A DNA stretch of 37,516 bases. Origin: Planktothrix tepida PCC 9214 (GTDB lineage Bacteria > Cyanobacteriota > Cyanobacteriia > Cyanobacteriales > Microcoleaceae). The stretch lies in assembly GCF_900009145.1 (NCBI RefSeq), contig NZ_LN889802.1:268123-305638 (forward strand), read 5' to 3'. The notes beneath the pieces are model-generated. The model made no database searches, was not told where the DNA came from, and saw nothing but the letters and a program-made list of their open reading frames with translations. This document shows, in pieces, positions 33,802 to 37,516 of this stretch; position 1 is the stretch's first letter, and the number at the start of each line of letters is the position of its first letter. A program made the translations under genes and the position numbers.

Positions 33802-34793
33802 TATCTTCCCCATTCAAACACGGCAGCCCCCCAGGTTAATCCGGCTCCAAAACCAGATGTAACAATGCGATCGCCGAGTTTAATTTTTCCCTCTCGAACA
33901 GCTTCATCTAAAGCTAAAGGAATAGAAGCTGCCGAAGTATTACCATATTTTGCTAAATTACTAATGACTTTTTCTGAGGGAATATTTAACCGTTCTGCGA
34001 CAGCATCTAAGATACGTTGATTCGCTTGGTGTAGAATTAACCAATCGATTTGATCAACGGTTAAATTCGCTCTAAATAATGCTTTTTCGATAACTTCTGG
34101 AACTTTTTTCACCGCAAATCGATAGATTTCTTGACCATTCATCGTAATGGGATGATAGGTTCCTTGACCAATCGTAATTCCCGGTAATATTTCTTGCGGT
34201 TGGGGTTGATAGGATAAATTTAAAGATTGATTTTGTCGGCCATCACTTCTAATTTCAAATCCCAATAAATGCTCCTGTTCATCAGCCTGTAAAATCACGG
34301 CTCCCGCCCCATCACCGAATAAAATACAGGTTCTGCGATCTGACCAATCAACCCAACGGGATAGAACATCAGCACCAATGACAAGAACAGTTTGATAGAC
34401 CCCTGTGCGAATAAATTGGGCGGCGGTAACTAACCCAAACACAAACCCCGAACAAGCGGCGGTCATATCAAAGGCGACCGCTTTAGTTGCACCCAATTGA
34501 GCTTGAATTAAACTGGCACTCCCAAACAAATCATCAGCCGTTGATGTCGCTAAGATAATTAAATCAATGGCGGCTGGGTCAAGGTTCGCCATGGCGATCG
34601 CCTCTTGAGCCGCCGATGTTGCTAATGTACTTAACCCAGTATTGGGATCAGCTAATCGCCGATGCTGAATTCCCGTGCGAGAAGCAATCCATTCATCGGA
34701 CGTTTCGACCCGTTGAGACAGTCCGTGATTATCCAGTAAAACCGAGGGAGTAGCAGATCCGCAGCCCGTAATTGCAATGCCTGTTATTGTCAT
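33801..34793 (-). CDS. fabH: 3-oxoacyl-[acyl carrier protein] synthase III
   Basis: FabH condenses acetyl-CoA with malonyl-ACP to start fatty-acid synthesis. The start MTITGIAITGCGSATP (ATG at 34793) gives 330 residues, the normal length, with a GGGGGAAG ribosome site just upstream; the frame opens 8 codons earlier. The thiolase-fold triad is intact: C114 in TAACSGF, H255 in LILHQANQRI and N285 in YGNTSAAS. Family motifs DEWIASRTGIQHRR and GFGAGLTWGA are present. In most cyanobacteria plsX lies directly upstream; here an IscB unit separates them, so fabH may rely on read-through or its own promoter. Confidence 0.97.
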   Translation of the reverse strand: MTITGIAITGCGSATPSVLLDNHGLSQRVETSDEWIASRTGIQHRRLADPNTGLSTLATSAAQEAIAMANLDPAAIDLIILATSTADDLFGSASLIQAQLGATKAVAFDMTAACSGFVFGLVTAAQFIRTGVYQTVLVIGADVLSRWVDWSDRRTCILFGDGAGAVILQADEQEHLLGFEIRSDGRQNQSLNLSYQPQPQEILPGITIGQGTYHPITMNGQEIYRFAVKKVPEVIEKALFRANLTVDQIDWLILHQANQRILDAVAERLNIPSEKVISNLAKYGNTSAASIPLALDEAVREGKIKLGDRIVTSGFGAGLTWGAAVFEWGR

Positions 34794-34865
34794 CTGTCTT
34801 CCCCCTTGGAGACCCACACCATAGCTGTAATCAGCTTGGTATTGGGAGGAAAAGGGGGGCAGGGG

Positions 34866-36140
34866 CTATGTTGCATACAAATAACCATCTTTTCTGTGAA
34901 TAAGTGAACAATATTTGTGACTAATACCTTGTACAAGTGTTTTCTTTAAGGAAATATTGAAACTACCTGTTGTACGAACTGCCACACGACCAATATAAGT
35001 TCCCACTTTATGGCCAGAGGAAACAATTGCTTTCACAATATCTCCAGTTTGAAACCCTTTGACGAATTTCAACCTGGGAACATATCGAGATGGGAATCCA
35101 AACTTGTCCGTGCGACACATCTGCCTAGAACCGTGTCCTGTCGCCTTAATTAACAAGGGTTGAGAAGTCAATACCTGCAAAGAATTAACTTCTCCAACAC
35201 AGGCTGCATCTAGCCAATGAGTTTTTGGTAAATTTAACCGGGTTCGATTGAATTTTGTTAAACCACCACTACCCGTAGAAATAGGTAAGCCTGTTTCTTT
35301 AAGACGATTAAACAATGCCCATCGAGTTGAATTAACGGCTGTAGCATCTTTGAGAGGATGTTTAGCTTGAGATAAAATCTTCTTTAAAATGTCAGGTTTA
35401 TGGGTAAGAAATAACTCAATGCTTTGAGTTCCTTTCTGGGTATTGCATTTTTCACAGGCTAGGCATAGGTTAGAAATTCGATTACTTCCACCCTGAGATT
35501 TGGGATGAATATGCTCTATTTGTAAACGCACATTTTCAATACCACAGTAAGCACATTTTCTCTGCCATTTATTCAGTAAATATTCCCGAATTTCATAGCC
35601 CTTTAATTCCCCTTGTTGATATTCAATGCCTGAGATTTCAGGATTATCCAGTTGTTGTAAGTCAAATCTTACTAACTCTTGAACAATGGAACCGATGGGT
35701 GCGAGTCGGAGCAATTTATTCACCCAAGTTAGGGTTGTTTCTACTCGATGCTGTAAGCAGGGTGCTAACCAACCCTCTTGTCGGGTGCGATTTAAAAATC
35801 GAGCCTGACGATAGCGAGTATGGCGGTTTCTTCGAGAGCGACGCAATAAACGACGGGACTCCAAAGACGCTTTTATTGTTTGACCTCGATGGGTTAATTC
35901 AGCACCAAAAATAACTTGCTCATCTTGAACTAAAGCTATCCCCGTAGTTTGAGAACCTGGGTCTAATTTGAGAATAATTAATTGCGGAGTTGCGATTACC
36001 ACCTTTTTGAGAATAATCGTAAATGGATACCTTCTAAATACCGCAGCTTTACCCGCCGTTAACAACTTATGAGCCATTGACGGCTTGCATGGTGTTAGTG
36101 GTTTTTTATTGGTATCAAGGACGAAAACGAGATTAGACAT
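34866..36140 (-). CDS. iscB: IscB RNA-guided nuclease (RuvC/HNH, ancestor-type of Cas9)
   Basis: IscB proteins use an omegaRNA to guide double-strand DNA cutting and are found in IS200/IS605-like elements. Starting at ATG 36140 (GGAGAG site upstream) the protein has 424 residues, typical of IscB. In order: the PLMP domain (about 3-45; NKKPLTPCKPSMAHKLL, AAVFRRYPFTI); RuvC-I with D60 in LKLDPGSQTTGIAL; an arginine-rich bridge helix (96-120, SRRLLRRSRRNRHTRYRQAR); RuvC-II with E155 in VQELVRFD; an HNH domain (about 195-240) with CAYCG, H210 in IEHIHPKSQGGSNRISNL and a second CEKC pair; RuvC-III with H308/D311 in HWLDAACVG; and a C-terminal TAM-binding-like region (GHGSRQMCRTDKFGFPSR). Every expected catalytic residue is present. 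No tnpA lies nearby, so it is a stand-alone copy. Confidence 0.95.
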   Translation of the reverse strand: MSNLVFVLDTNKKPLTPCKPSMAHKLLTAGKAAVFRRYPFTIILKKVVIATPQLIILKLDPGSQTTGIALVQDEQVIFGAELTHRGQTIKASLESRRLLRRSRRNRHTRYRQARFLNRTRQEGWLAPCLQHRVETTLTWVNKLLRLAPIGSIVQELVRFDLQQLDNPEISGIEYQQGELKGYEIREYLLNKWQRKCAYCGIENVRLQIEHIHPKSQGGSNRISNLCLACEKCNTQKGTQSIELFLTHKPDILKKILSQAKHPLKDATAVNSTRWALFNRLKETGLPISTGSGGLTKFNRTRLNLPKTHWLDAACVGEVNSLQVLTSQPLLIKATGHGSRQMCRTDKFGFPSRYVPRLKFVKGFQTGDIVKAIVSSGHKVGTYIGRVAVRTTGSFNISLKKTLVQGISHKYCSLIHRKDGYLYAT

Positions 36141-36159
36141 TGTTGTGTCTCTCCACTGT

Positions 36160-36425
36160 TGTGTAATGTTAGCTTCGGCAATGTTGTAGGTTGGTACTTT
36201 CTCAATACACCTGCCTCCCAAATGGCTAATTAATATTGAGATTACAGAGCTTAGAACTAGCTACGCATTCTAAGGTGTGAACTTTAACGCTTCCCTACAA
36301 CGGAGGTATTTCTACCTGAGCCTGGTCAACTAGGGCTTTTACAAGCCCCCGCTATATTGGTACTCCGATTAGCGGTGGGTTATTGACTGAACCTCTGTTC
36401 TGTATCAAGAGCTTGAAGATGGCGA
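36160..36425 (-). ncRNA. omegaRNA (HEARO-type structured RNA) upstream of iscB
   Basis: IscB guide RNAs lie directly 5' of the gene; HEARO is the Rfam-type name for this motif. Read on the minus strand, a stem of TTGAC (36383-36387) with GTCAA (36325-36329) encloses two perfect hairpins: 36370-36375 with 36349-36354 (CCGCTA/TAGCGG) and 36343-36348 with 36333-36338 (GGGCTT/AAGCCC). A 5-bp hairpin at 36304-36317 and a 7-bp hairpin at 36250-36274 follow. This nested, GC-rich structure stands out from the AT-rich surroundings and has no open frame. The guide would be the minus-strand bases just 5' of the scaffold (about 36421-36445). Both ends are approximate. Confidence 0.8.
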
Positions 36426-36519
36426 GCAGTGATGAGAAAAAAGGTAAAAGGTAAACGTTAAAAACAAGAACATTTTGCCGTTTTACTTTTTACTTTAGTC
36501 TTCAGTCTTCCAGTGGGAA

Positions 36520-37516
36520 TTAACCACTGATGGCTTTTTCATCTGGTTCAAGGTGGTGTTGATATTGGGATTGAATGCGTTCTAGCACTTGGTTATCGAT
36601 GGCATCTTTTGCCAAACGAACCGCATTAGCAATTGTTGCTCCTTTCGAGGAACCGTGACTAATAATGCAAACCCCCGCCACCCCTAAGAGTAAAGCACCG
36701 CCATGTTCAACATGATCCACCCGTTGTTTAAACCGCATTAAACTGGGTTTGAGCAAACTTGTTCCTAATTTAGCTTGTAATCCAGAGGTTAATTCCTCCT
36801 TCAGCATTTGTAAAACTGCTTCTCCCACCCCTTCAGCAAATTTCAACAGTACATTCCCGACAAAGCCATCGCAGACAATGACATCAAATTTTCCCGATAG
36901 AACATCTCGCCCTTCAGCATTTCCACCAAAGGCAATCTCAGGATGATTTTCTAGGAGTTGATAGGTGCGAATTGCCAGATCATTACCTTTACAGGCTTCT
37001 TCACCAATATTCAGTAACCCCACTTGGGGTTGGGACGTTCCCAGGACATAACGACTGTAAATCGTTCCCATTACGGCAAACTGTTCTAAAAATTTGGGGC
37101 GACAATCGACATTCGCACCGACATCCAACACCAAAACCGGAGAGTCAGGCTTCATGGTGGGCAAAACAGCACCGATAGCAGGGCGATCAATACCGGGAAG
37201 ACGTCCTAAACGCAACAAAGCCGAAGCCATTGCTGCACCGGAATGACCCGCCGAGACGACAGCATCCGCTTTTTTTTGCTTAACTAAATTCATTGCCACG
37301 TTAATTGAAGCCTTGGGTTTGCGTTTCAATGCTCCCAAGGGTTCTTCGTGCATTTCGATCGTTCCCTCAGCAGGAATAATTTGGGGCAGGGGCAAATTGC
37401 TAGAGTGGTGTTTGAGGGCGGATTCAATTTGATCGGGATCACCAACCAAAAAGACGTCCACGTCCCATTTTTCCTGGGCCATGATTGCCCCTGCAACAAT
37501 TTCGGCCGGAGCATGA
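36520..37516 (-). CDS. plsX: Phosphate acyltransferase PlsX (5' end beyond window)
   Basis: PlsX turns acyl-ACP into acyl-phosphate, the donor for the first acylation of glycerol-3-phosphate in phospholipid synthesis. The frame is open to the right edge; codons before the internal ATG at 37482 read HAPAEIVAGAI, the usual PlsX N-terminus, so the true start lies outside. Visible signatures are DVFLVGDPDQIE, ADAVVSAGHSGAAMASALLRLGR, VLDVGANVDCRP, VGLLNIGEE, VIVCDGFVGNVLLKFAEG and GGALLLGVAGVCIISHGSS. It is a peripheral membrane enzyme and first gene of the plsX-fabH-fabD lipid cluster, now followed by the IscB unit instead of fabH. Confidence 0.96.
   Translation of the reverse strand, partial: HAPAEIVAGAIMAQEKWDVDVFLVGDPDQIESALKHHSSNLPLPQIIPAEGTIEMHEEPLGALKRKPKASINVAMNLVKQKKADAVVSAGHSGAAMASALLRLGRLPGIDRPAIGAVLPTMKPDSPVLVLDVGANVDCRPKFLEQFAVMGTIYSRYVLGTSQPQVGLLNIGEEACKGNDLAIRTYQLLENHPEIAFGGNAEGRDVLSGKFDVIVCDGFVGNVLLKFAEGVGEAVLQMLKEELTSGLQAKLGTSLLKPSLMRFKQRVDHVEHGGALLLGVAGVCIISHGSSKGATIANAVRLAKDAIDNQVLERIQSQYQHHLEPDEKAISG

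Noticed and set aside
34866-36140. A small Cas9 or CRISPR-linked nuclease
   Set aside because: Length, PLMP domain and lack of a recognition lobe fit IscB, and there is no CRISPR array or cas gene in the window.

Overview
The window comes from a filamentous-type cyanobacterium, with Planktothrix, Oscillatoria or another Microcoleaceae as the best guess. The reasons are repeated HIP1 octamers (GCGATCGC, for example at 21301-21308), low GC, and cyanobacteria-typical genes: a CyanoQ lipoprotein, plant-like DUF1995 and DUF3493 families, menG, Npun_R2479-type HD protein and DUF1997. Short heptamer and octamer repeats between genes also fit. Most of the window is ordinary chromosome carrying several mobile or accessory insertions.

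Layout. 1-2.7 kb: ilvN, a two-gene unknown operon and psbQ. 2.7-6.5 kb (minus): argB, then mreD-mreC-mreB, transcribed mreB to mreD. 6.9-9.7 kb: ssb, split by a complete group II intron that carries a reverse transcriptase/maturase/HNH protein; the two exons rejoin into an exact 119-residue frame. 9.7-13.7 kb: a TPR membrane protein, a possible relic of an IS605-type end, a REC-GAF regulator, menG, DUF445 and DUF3493. 14-19 kb: a beta-helix protein, two RTX calcium-repeat proteins, yidD and truB. 19.3-26.4 kb: an HD protein, ligA, a DMT transporter, a decayed Uma2 nuclease, DUF1997 and a secreted phospholipase-D-type lipoprotein with a ComEA-like tail. 26.7-31.9 kb: a zinc-ribbon protein, a cysteine desulfurase, a DNA methyltransferase overlapping a probable restriction endonuclease, DUF1995 and a PPP-type phosphatase. 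31.9-37.5 kb (minus): the fatty-acid/phospholipid initiation cluster plsX-fabH-fabD followed by an esterase, with an IscB nuclease gene and its structured upstream omegaRNA (HEARO) between plsX and fabH.

The most notable content is the IscB/omegaRNA unit (about 34866-36425), which keeps all visible catalytic residues and has no transposase gene beside it. Next is the ssb intron, which makes an essential gene depend on RNA splicing and would be missed by plain gene calling. The restriction-modification pair and the unknown operon at 905-2021 are further accessory candidates. IlvN, ArgB, MreBCD, Ssb, MenG, TruB, LigA and PlsX-FabH-FabD supply housekeeping functions: amino acids, cell shape, replication, quinone, tRNA and lipid. 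All functional calls rest on reading motifs by eye; no database search was run.
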